This document shows positions 37,118 through 44,861 of a stretch of DNA of 64,000 nt, piece by piece (position 1 is the first letter of the stretch; the number at the start of each line of letters is the position of its first letter). The DNA comes from Ahniella affigens (GTDB lineage: Bacteria; Pseudomonadota; Gammaproteobacteria; Xanthomonadales; Ahniellaceae), in assembly GCF_003015185.1 (NCBI RefSeq), contig NZ_CP027860.1, positions 2,852,001 through 2,916,000 on the forward strand, written 5' to 3'. The notes beneath the pieces were generated by a model. It did not search any database. It was not told the origin of the DNA and saw only the letters and a list, made by a program, of their open reading frames with translations. The position numbers and the translations under genes were made by a program.

Positions 37118-39946
37118 ATGACTCCCAGAACATCCCACCGGCTCGCCCGAATCCCGAATCATGCCGCGTTGGCATCACTCTGGCCGCGCATCGCGAAATC
37201 CGCTGCGCTGGCCGCCACGCTGCTGGTGGCCGGCACCGTTTGCGCCGCTGAGCCGCCCGATTCCGACCAAGCGACGCGTCGCAAGGGGCCGAGCGAGGTC
37301 GTGGTAGCGGACGGCCCGACCGTGCGGCATTTGGACCTTCGCGGTCTGCCCAAGGCGCATCTCGGGGTTCCGATGGCACACCCCAAGGATCAGGAGGAAG
37401 ACCAGGAGCACGACCTCGAATCGCGCCAATTCTCAGCCTGGACTCGCGGCGGCCTGCTCGATGCCATCCCGGGGTTCCAGGCTCCGGGCAAAGCACAGGC
37501 CTTCCGGTCGCCCCTGGCGTTTGGGCAGCCCAGCCCAGTCGTCAACGGCATCAACTATACGGGCACGGTTCCGGCTGATCCCACGGGTGATGCGGGCCCG
37601 AACCACTATGTCCAGGCCGTCAATGGCGCATCCAGCAGCGTGTTCGCAGTTTTCGACAAGGTGACGGGTGCCCAGATTGCCGGTCCCATTGCGTTGTCCA
37701 GTCTCAGTAGCGGGAATTGCTCCGGGACCGACTCGGATCCACAAGTGATTTATGACCAGTTGGCAAACCGCTGGGTCCTTGCCCACTTGATCATGTCGGC
37801 CAATCGCGTGTGTCTACATGTGAGCGGGGGCAGTGATCCCATTAACACGAGTTGGACCCAGTACGCGTTCGATTTCTCGTTCTTCCCGGACTACCCAAAG
37901 CTCGCGGTCTGGGACAGCGCTTACGCCCTGGTCACCAATAACGAATTCGTCGACGCCAGCACCACGAACTGGCGCACCCGGTTTGCCGTTTTGGATCGCG
38001 CCGCCATGCTCGCCGGCCTGCCCGCCACCGCCCAGGTCTTTGAGAGCGCGCGCTACTCGAACGGCTCGCGACCGTTCACGCCCGTTGTGCCGGTTGGCTT
38101 CAAAGGCCACAATCTGCCTAAAGCCGACACACCGCTGATGTTCATGGTGCTGATCGACGAGGAGTCGCAGTTTTTTGGCGAGCCGGCCGAGATCGATTTC
38201 GTCGAGGATCGGCTGCAGCTGTACACCGTCACGCCAAACTTTGCGAACCCGAATGCCAGCGTCTTCGGCGGCCCAACGACGATCCGCGTGCTCGATATGC
38301 AATTCGCGGCCAACCGCTTTCCCTCCCAACCTGGTGGCGTGCAGTTGGCATCGTTCAGCGGCACGGGCATGCACCGCAGCACGTATCGCAATCTGGGCGA
38401 CCGCGAAGTAATCACGATTGCAACCAATCAACCGGCAGGGGCATTTCAGGGCTATGGCGATCCGCAACTCGGGGCCCTGTTTGGTGCGACGTGGATCGAA
38501 CTGGAACGCATTGGCGGCGCCGCCTCAAACTGGGTGCTCGCAGACCAGGGCAACTTCAGCCTAAACGACGGTGTTTCCCGGTTCATGGCGGCGCTGAATG
38601 TCGACAATGCGGGCAATCTCGGCCTCGCCTACTCAGCGGTCGGCGAATCGAGCAATCTGTTCCCGAGTCTCCGCTACACGGGACGGCTGCGGGGCGACCC
38701 GGCGCAGACGATGACGTTTGCCGAAACCACGTTGGCAACGGGGGTCGCGGCGCAGTCATTCACTGGCACCACCGAACGCTGGGGCGACTACTTCGATCTG
38801 AGTCTCGACCCGGATGGCTGTCGCTTCTGGTTCACGGGCGCCTACATGGACGACAGCACCTGGGGTACCCGCATTGGTGCATTCAAGCATGATTCCTGCG
38901 GCGCGCCGAACTTTGCATTCAGTGGCCCAAGCAACGTGTTCAAGGTCTGCAACGTCAGCACCACCGCCCTGCCGCCACAGAGTGTGCAGGTCAATAGTCA
39001 GAACGGATATTGGCGGGATGTCGCGCTCGGATTCACCAATCTGCCCGCGGGCATCAGCGCCAATGTCACACCAACCAGTATTCGCCCAAGTGGTGCCGTG
39101 ACAGCCAATATCAGTGTTGCGGCCGGCACGAGCCCGGGTCTCTATGCCGCTAGTCTGCAAGGGACCGAAGGTGTGCTCAGCAACGTGCTCAACTTCCAGA
39201 TCGATGTCGATCAACCCACCACTGCCGCCAGCCTCACTGCACCCGCCAACGCAGCCACGAGCCAGCCCAGCATTGTCCGTCTGCAATGGGACGCTGTTCC
39301 GGGCGTCGATGACTACGTCGTGGATGTCGATACCGACAACACATTCACGCCACCCCTCACCATGAGTCGGATCACTTCGAGCACGTTTCTCGACACGGAT
39401 CTGCTGGCCGGCAACACCACCTACTTTTGGCGCGTGCGTGGCCGCAATACCTGTGGCGAGGGCACCAACAGCAGCGTGCGCTCGTTTACGACCGTCGCGA
39501 ACTTCTGCAAGACGGTCAACACGGCCCTGAGCAACGGCGCCACGGTGACCGACACCATCACCGTGCCCGCCGGCGTTGCCGGTGTCGTCCAGAATCTGGA
39601 TATTCGATTCGTCGAGAACAATGTTCCGGCAACCAATGTCCGAGTCGACGTGACCCGCATGAGCGACAACCTGACGGTCCGATTGCTGGAGACCGGCTGC
39701 AGTGCCAGCAACGCGATCAACACCATTTTCGACGACGCCGGCACGACCGCCCCCTGCAATAACACGACCCTTGGCGCGCGGACCGTCCCGACTCAGGCGC
39801 TGACCGCGTTTGACCAGGGCAACCTGGCCGGCGACTGGCGCATTTCGGTATCCAATATCGGTAGCAGTAACGGCCAGTTCATCCTGTGGTGCCTGCAACC
39901 GCAGAATCTGGTGCTGCCGAACCTGTTTGGCGACAGTTTTGAATAG
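37118..39946 (+). CDS. Large secreted protein with C-terminal P-domain
   Basis: 942 residues. A long basic N-region and hydrophobic core (IAKSAALAATLLVAGTVCAA) form a signal peptide, followed by a charged propeptide-like stretch (to about 110). The central 450 residues (GPNHYVQAVNGASSSVFAVFD ... RWGDYFDLSLDPDGCRFWFTGAY) look like a beta-propeller-like domain. A fibronectin-like segment follows (SQPSIVRLQWDAVPGVDDYVVDVDTD), and then a proprotein-convertase P-domain (VTDTITVPAGVAGVVQNLDIRF to LAGDWRISVSNIGSSNGQFILWCL). The last residues are NLFGDSFE, the shared C-terminal motif. No protease triad is visible. It is divergent from the protease cassette. Confidence 0.85.
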   Translation: MTPRTSHRLARIPNHAALASLWPRIAKSAALAATLLVAGTVCAAEPPDSDQATRRKGPSEVVVADGPTVRHLDLRGLPKAHLGVPMAHPKDQEEDQEHDLESRQFSAWTRGGLLDAIPGFQAPGKAQAFRSPLAFGQPSPVVNGINYTGTVPADPTGDAGPNHYVQAVNGASSSVFAVFDKVTGAQIAGPIALSSLSSGNCSGTDSDPQVIYDQLANRWVLAHLIMSANRVCLHVSGGSDPINTSWTQYAFDFSFFPDYPKLAVWDSAYALVTNNEFVDASTTNWRTRFAVLDRAAMLAGLPATAQVFESARYSNGSRPFTPVVPVGFKGHNLPKADTPLMFMVLIDEESQFFGEPAEIDFVEDRLQLYTVTPNFANPNASVFGGPTTIRVLDMQFAANRFPSQPGGVQLASFSGTGMHRSTYRNLGDREVITIATNQPAGAFQGYGDPQLGALFGATWIELERIGGAASNWVLADQGNFSLNDGVSRFMAALNVDNAGNLGLAYSAVGESSNLFPSLRYTGRLRGDPAQTMTFAETTLATGVAAQSFTGTTERWGDYFDLSLDPDGCRFWFTGAYMDDSTWGTRIGAFKHDSCGAPNFAFSGPSNVFKVCNVSTTALPPQSVQVNSQNGYWRDVALGFTNLPAGISANVTPTSIRPSGAVTANISVAAGTSPGLYAASLQGTEGVLSNVLNFQIDVDQPTTAASLTAPANAATSQPSIVRLQWDAVPGVDDYVVDVDTDNTFTPPLTMSRITSSTFLDTDLLAGNTTYFWRVRGRNTCGEGTNSSVRSFTTVANFCKTVNTALSNGATVTDTITVPAGVAGVVQNLDIRFVENNVPATNVRVDVTRMSDNLTVRLLETGCSASNAINTIFDDAGTTAPCNNTTLGARTVPTQALTAFDQGNLAGDWRISVSNIGSSNGQFILWCLQPQNLVLPNLFGDSFE

Positions 39947-40036
39947 TGCTTAGGGAGTCCAGCCGCCCCTTTGGTGCGCTGATTCGCGCATCAGACTGTC
40001 AGCGACGATGCGCGATTTTCACGACGGCACAGTGTG

Positions 40037-40133
40037 GCAAGTAGCCCTCTCCCCAGCCCGCTCCCACTCGCGTGGGAGCGGGAGCACTCCCTCCCCCGCG
40101 ATCGCGGGGAGGGCTCGGGAGGGGGTTACTTGC
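40037..40133. repeat. Large GC-rich inverted repeat between convergent genes
   Basis: Outer arms GCAAGTA and TACTTGC enclose two strong hairpins: 40057-40082 (CCCGCTCCCAC/GTGGGAGCGGG, loop TCGC) and about 40089-40113 (CCCTCCCC/GGGGAGGG around GCGATCGC). It lies between the ends of the P-domain protein gene and glnD. It could stop transcription in both directions, though no U-run is present. It looks like a dispersed intergenic repeat rather than a gene. Confidence 0.75.
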
Positions 40134-40204
40134 GGTCAGAATCGTCACCGGCCGCAGTTTATGGGTTAGCAAAACCTAATGTGTTACGGCGTGTTTGATG
40201 AGCG

Positions 40205-40266
40205 GATCTGAATCAGTCCATCTTGGAAATTCAGACCCGTCGAGCCCCTGAACTTGTTCAGAGGCG
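40205..40266. repeat. Reduced copy of five-hairpin repeat (hairpins 1 and 5)
   Basis: Matches the ends of the full element found near 52.3 and 59.5 kb: ATCTGAATCAGTCCATCTTGG...TTCAGAC followed directly by CCCTGAACTTGTTCAGAGG. The three middle hairpins are missing. It lies two bases before the glnD stop, in the convergent intergenic region. Confidence 0.8.
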
Positions 40267-40268
40267 CC

Positions 40269-42875
40269 TCAGCGCCGATTGCGCGCAAACGGATTCAGTT
40301 CGTGGGCCAGGGTGCGTGACAGCGCGTCGCGTTGCTCCAGGCTCAGCGGTTTGCCGTCGAGCGTGGACAGCAAGAAGATATCTTCGACGCGTTCGCCAAA
40401 CGTGGCGATGCGGGCATCATGCACGGCCAAACCCACCGCCCGGAACACCTGAGCAATCTGCGCAAGCAAACCGGGCCGATCCGAACACACCAAGCCCATT
40501 TCCGTGCGGCCGGCCGCTTCATCGTCGCTGAAGTCGAGTTTCAGCGCCAATTGGAAGTGCTTTTGTTGCCGGGTCCAGGCGCGTCGCGCCGGCGTCAGAC
40601 TGAGCTCTGGTTTGCCGAGTTCATCGCTGAGCCGCGCCCCGAGGTCTTCGATTCGTTCTGGGTCGATCAGCGGCTTGTGCTCGGCGTCGAGCACCTGGAA
40701 CGTATCGAGCACATGCCCGAGCTTGGAGCTGACAATGCGCGCTTCGAGCACGGACAATTGCAAACGGTCCAGCACCGCAGTGATCGTCGCAAACACACCG
40801 TCACGGTCGGCTGAATAGACAAACACCTCAGTCGTGCCGTGCTCGGTCGGCGAGCGCACCGCAGTCAATGGCTCGGCGCGGCCAGCATGCTTCAGCACCG
40901 CAGCCGTCTGCCACGCAATCTGTGTGGGGCTGAACCGCAGAAATGACTCGGCCGGGTACTCCGCCCACAAAGCTTCGGCGGCATTCGCCTGGATGCCGGA
41001 TTGGGCCAGCAGTTCCAGCGCCATGCGCTGCACATCGCGAATACGCTCCGATTCATGAACCGGATGCTCCAACCCACGCCGCAACGCATAGCGCGTAGTT
41101 TGATACAGATCGCCGAGCAGCCGCTCCTTCCAGCCATTCCAGAGTTTTGGGTTGGTGCCCGAGATATCGGCCACGGTCAACAAGTACAAATAGTCCAGAC
41201 GTTCCCAATCACGAACCACACTCGCGAACCGATGCACCACTTGTGGATCGCCAATATCCTGCTTCTGCGCCGTCACCGACATGGTCAGATGTTCGCGCAC
41301 CAGCCAACTGATCAGATCGGTGTCGGTCTGACTGAGGCCCGCCTGTGCGCCAAACTGGCGCGCCTCGACCTCGCCAAGCTCCGAGTGATCACCACCCTTG
41401 CCCTTGGCAATGTCATGAAACAAGCCGGCCAGCAACAGCAACTCGGGCTTTCGGATGCGTTTTCTGACTTCATAGGCGAGCGGATACGTTTTCTGCGTCG
41501 ACTCGCGATTGAAGCGTGCCAGGTTATGCATGACAAACAAGGTGTGCTGATCGACCGTGTAGGCATGAAACATGTCGTATTGCATACGGCCGCTGACTTG
41601 ATCGAACGCCGGCACGAGGCGCCCGAGCAAGCCGATATCAGCAAGCGCTTCGACCACGTTCATCACCTCGCCCGGCTCGCGCAGCAGATTCGGCAAAGAG
41701 GTGCGCAGACTCGCAATCTGCTCGGCTGAGAGTTGCTGGCACAGGCTGCTCATTGGTCCTGCCAACGCGGCGGCCGGTCGCAGCTTCTCATTGGCTTGCG
41801 CGAGTAGCCTGAGGCATTGAATCAGCCGGTCCAGATTGGCCGCCAAGCTTTGCGGCTCGACGTGATCGAGACGGCCTTCGCGGACAAAGAATCCGTGTTC
41901 AAGCTCACGCTGGTCGGCCTGACTCGGCAAAACCCGCGCCTGCACTCGCTCCCAGACGCGCCGGCTCAAACGCTGCACAGCGGCAGACGCGCGGTAAAAC
42001 CCTTGCATGAAGCGCTCGACTGCGAGTTTGGGATTCGCATCCTGAAACCCGAACTGCGCGGCCAACTCACGCTGATGATCAAACAGCAGGCGTTCTTCGC
42101 GCCGTTTGAGCAACCGGTGCAAACCGAATCGCACCTGCCACAGCACGTCGCGCGCCTTCAGTAAGGCTTGCAGTTCTTCTTGGGTGCACAACCGCAAATC
42201 CGCCCAGGACTCGATTGCTTCCGTGCCAAATGCGCGCTTGATCACCCATTGCAATGCGTGCAAGTCGCGCAAGCCGCCTGGGCCTTCCTTGATGTTTGGT
42301 TCCAGATTGAATGCGGTGTCATTGAAACGGGCGTGCCGCTCGCGTTGCTCATCGAGCTTGGCCTGCATGAAACGCGGCGCCGGCCAAAGATCCGGGTGTT
42401 CCAGCGCGACGATCAACCGCTCGAAGGCATCACGGTCGCCGGTCAGATAGCGCGCCTCGAACAGTGCTGTGGCCGAGGTCAGATCGCGCTCGGCCTCTTC
42501 CAGACAGGCTCGGTGGCTGCGCACGATGTGACTGGCTTGCAAGCCTAAGTTCCAGAACTGCGATAGCAACGCTTCCAAAGCCCGATTGACCTCTGGGCGC
42601 ATCGGTTCTGGAACAATCAACAGTACGTCGATATCGGACTGCGGCAACAACTCGCGCCGACCGAAACCACCTGTCGCAACGAGCGCAACGTCATGAATCC
42701 CAGTGAACGTGTGCTCGAACGCCGCGATCACCACCCGGTCAACGGTGCGGGTACGCTCTTCGATCAACTCGGCGACTGGCCCGCCCAGAGCAAAGTGGGT
42801 TTCGGTCTCGAACACATTGCGCATCAACTGCTCGCGCAATTTGGAACTGGAGAAAGGAGCCTCAGTTTCAGTCAT
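40269..42875 (-). CDS. glnD: Bifunctional uridylyltransferase/uridylyl-removing enzyme
   Basis: 868-residue nitrogen sensor that uridylylates PII at low glutamine and removes UMP at high glutamine. The nucleotidyltransferase domain has GGFGRRELLPQSDIDVLLI with the catalytic Asp pair. The central helical region leads to an HD domain (LLLLAGLFHDIAKGKGGDHSELG). Two C-terminal ACT domains bind glutamine (VFVYSADRDGVFATITAVLDRL and MGLVCSDRPGLLAQIAQVFR). Length and domain order match the family. It is 16 bases downstream of map in the same orientation, the conserved map-glnD arrangement. Here rpsB is not next to map. Confidence 0.97.
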   Translation of the reverse strand: MTETEAPFSSSKLREQLMRNVFETETHFALGGPVAELIEERTRTVDRVVIAAFEHTFTGIHDVALVATGGFGRRELLPQSDIDVLLIVPEPMRPEVNRALEALLSQFWNLGLQASHIVRSHRACLEEAERDLTSATALFEARYLTGDRDAFERLIVALEHPDLWPAPRFMQAKLDEQRERHARFNDTAFNLEPNIKEGPGGLRDLHALQWVIKRAFGTEAIESWADLRLCTQEELQALLKARDVLWQVRFGLHRLLKRREERLLFDHQRELAAQFGFQDANPKLAVERFMQGFYRASAAVQRLSRRVWERVQARVLPSQADQRELEHGFFVREGRLDHVEPQSLAANLDRLIQCLRLLAQANEKLRPAAALAGPMSSLCQQLSAEQIASLRTSLPNLLREPGEVMNVVEALADIGLLGRLVPAFDQVSGRMQYDMFHAYTVDQHTLFVMHNLARFNRESTQKTYPLAYEVRKRIRKPELLLLAGLFHDIAKGKGGDHSELGEVEARQFGAQAGLSQTDTDLISWLVREHLTMSVTAQKQDIGDPQVVHRFASVVRDWERLDYLYLLTVADISGTNPKLWNGWKERLLGDLYQTTRYALRRGLEHPVHESERIRDVQRMALELLAQSGIQANAAEALWAEYPAESFLRFSPTQIAWQTAAVLKHAGRAEPLTAVRSPTEHGTTEVFVYSADRDGVFATITAVLDRLQLSVLEARIVSSKLGHVLDTFQVLDAEHKPLIDPERIEDLGARLSDELGKPELSLTPARRAWTRQQKHFQLALKLDFSDDEAAGRTEMGLVCSDRPGLLAQIAQVFRAVGLAVHDARIATFGERVEDIFLLSTLDGKPLSLEQRDALSRTLAHELNPFARNRR

Positions 42876-42891
42876 CGGGCTCCTCTCATGG

Positions 42892-43668
42892 TCATCCGGA
42901 TGCGCGCTCGTTGGCGCTCAGGGTCAGCACTTCGAAGCCAGAATCAGTCACCGCAATGGTGTGCTCCCACTGTGCCGACAACGATTTGTCGCGGGTCACC
43001 ACCGTCCAGCCATCGGGCAACAGGCGGGTCTCTTTCTTGCCGGCGTTGATCATCGGCTCGATCGTGAACGTCATGCCCTCTTTCAATACCGGACCAGTCC
43101 CTGGGCTGCCGTAATGCAGCACTTGCGGGTCTTCGTGATAGACCTGACCGATGCCGTGGCCACAATACTCGCGCACCACGGAGAAGCGCTCGCCTTCGGC
43201 AAATTTCTGGATCGCATGACCAATGTCGCCGAGCGTTGCCCCTGGACGGACCATGTGAATACCCCGCCACATGGCCTCATACGTCACCTCGACCAGACGC
43301 TTGGCGAGCACATTGGGCTCACCCACCACGTACATGCGGCTGGTATCGCCATGCCAGCCATCCTTGATAACCGTGACATCGATATTGATGATGTCGCCAT
43401 CCTTCAGCACCTTGCTGGCGCTCGGGATGCCGTGGCAGATCACGTGATTGACCGACGTGCAGATGGTTTTGGGAAAGCCTCGGTAGCCAAGATTGGCCGG
43501 GATGGTTTTCTGTACTGTGACAATATAGTCATGACAGATCGCATCGAGCTCTTCGGTGCTGACGCCGGCGCGCACGTGCTCGCCGATCATGTCCAACACT
43601 TCCGAAGCCAGGCGGCCCGCCTCGCGCATGCGCGCGACCTCGGCAGGGGTCTTGATTACAATATTCAT
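42892..43668 (-). CDS. map: Methionine aminopeptidase type I
   Basis: 258 residues; removes the initiator Met from nascent proteins. The metal ligands are recognisable in INIDVTVIKDGWHGDTSRMY (two Asp), HGIGQVYHEDP (His), FTIEPMINAG (Glu) and QWEHTIAVT (Glu). The start MNIVIKTPAEVARMREAG is the conserved N-terminus; an in-frame ATG seven codons upstream is possible but less likely. No clear ribosome-binding site precedes either. Upstream of glnD in one operon. Confidence 0.97.
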   Translation of the reverse strand: MNIVIKTPAEVARMREAGRLASEVLDMIGEHVRAGVSTEELDAICHDYIVTVQKTIPANLGYRGFPKTICTSVNHVICHGIPSASKVLKDGDIINIDVTVIKDGWHGDTSRMYVVGEPNVLAKRLVEVTYEAMWRGIHMVRPGATLGDIGHAIQKFAEGERFSVVREYCGHGIGQVYHEDPQVLHYGSPGTGPVLKEGMTFTIEPMINAGKKETRLLPDGWTVVTRDKSLSAQWEHTIAVTDSGFEVLTLSANERASG

Positions 43669-43940
43669 GGGGCGTCGACGATCTAGCATGCGGATATTGT
43701 AGGCGAATCAAGACGTTCTGAACATTCGGCCGGAAATTCGGCGCGGCGGGGGCCGGAACTGCCCTTTGAACTCATCACGAAAGCGTCGAGTTAAAGCTCG
43801 AACTTAGGACGCTGCACCTGGTGCCAAGCGGACGCCAACGCGTACACGACCATGCCGGGCTGGCCCGACCCACCGCTGGATGCCTGTCCGGTCAACAATC
43901 CATAGGGATACAATTCGGTTGCGCTAATTCCTTGACGGTG

Positions 43941-44747
43941 ATGGTTATTTCGCAGACTTCGACACACCCGGTATTCGTCATTGGCGCGCCGCTTTCCGGC
44001 GCCGGCCGCGTTGCCGCGTGGCTCGGGCAACACGGGCAGGCTCGGATGCTGCGCCTGATCCAGGCGTCGGGCCCGGAGTGGGCGCGCGATTCCGACCGGC
44101 TGCACATTTCGGATGACGCCGCAGCGACGGTTCGGCAGGGACTAGCGACGCAACAGGGCGCCCGTATCGAAACCCATCCAGCCATCGCCTTGAACGTGGA
44201 TGTCATCGCAACAGTTTTCCCGCGGGCGCGCTTTTTATTCTTGTACCGAGACGTGCGCGAACACCTGGCGCGTATGTTGAACGCATGGGACGCGCAGCGC
44301 TATGTGCACCCGAGCGGGGTTCACTGTGGCAGTCATCAGCCCTGGTGCCTGAATTTGCCGCAAAACTGGTCCAGCGTCGCGCATTGGCCGGTTGATCAAA
44401 TCGTCGCCTGGCAGTGGGTCATCAGCACCCAGTGGGCCCTCAACGCCTTGGCTGCGCTGCCTGCTGAGCGATGGGCCATTGCGTCGTTCGACCGTCTGCT
44501 GAGCGATGGCCAGGGCGAGCGCCTGCGGCTTACGCGTGTGCTCGGATTGCCGACACCGGCCACGTCACCCGTGTTGGCTCGTGTCGGCGAGCAATCGCCA
44601 GCCTTGGCCAACTGGCAGGGCTACGGCGAGCGCATCGCGGCGCTCGCACCACTCGTTGCCGCCCAGGCCGATCGTGCCGTCAAGCTCTTTGCCGAGCGCC
44701 CGAATACCCGCGCGCAGCGGTCACTTGAGCGCTCTAGTCCACCCTGA
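43941..44747 (+). CDS. Sulfotransferase-like protein
   Basis: 268 residues, cytoplasmic. The N-terminal PVFVIGAPLSGAGRVAAWLG matches the 5'-phosphosulfate loop of PAPS-dependent sulfotransferases in position, although the usual RSGTT-like sequence is altered to PLSGAGR. FPRARFLFLYRDVREHLARMLNAW corresponds to the 3'-phosphate binding strand and helix (family: R.P.d.........S). Further residues RWAIASFDRLLSD fit the family's downstream strand. The ATG with GACGGTG upstream was chosen; the frame is open from 43821. It stands alone between map (divergent) and a convergent adhesin gene. Acceptor unknown. Confidence 0.7.
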   Translation: MVISQTSTHPVFVIGAPLSGAGRVAAWLGQHGQARMLRLIQASGPEWARDSDRLHISDDAAATVRQGLATQQGARIETHPAIALNVDVIATVFPRARFLFLYRDVREHLARMLNAWDAQRYVHPSGVHCGSHQPWCLNLPQNWSSVAHWPVDQIVAWQWVISTQWALNALAALPAERWAIASFDRLLSDGQGERLRLTRVLGLPTPATSPVLARVGEQSPALANWQGYGERIAALAPLVAAQADRAVKLFAERPNTRAQRSLERSSPP

Positions 44748-44789
44748 TCAGATTGGCACGGCAGCCGGATTGCACGTGCCGTAACGAAA

Positions 44790-44828
44790 CAGGGCCCGAA
44801 TCGGTCGATTCGAGCCCTGCTCCGTTTT
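44790..44828 (+). terminator. Terminator between convergent genes
   Basis: The stem CAGGGC-CGAATC / GATTCG-GCCCTG has one internal C·A mismatch and a GGTC loop, followed by CTCCGTTTT. It sits between the sulfotransferase-like gene and the convergent adhesin gene and could serve the plus-strand gene. Confidence 0.65.
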
Positions 44829-44861
44829 ACCCAACCGCGAGACTGCTGCGATCGCCCCGAA

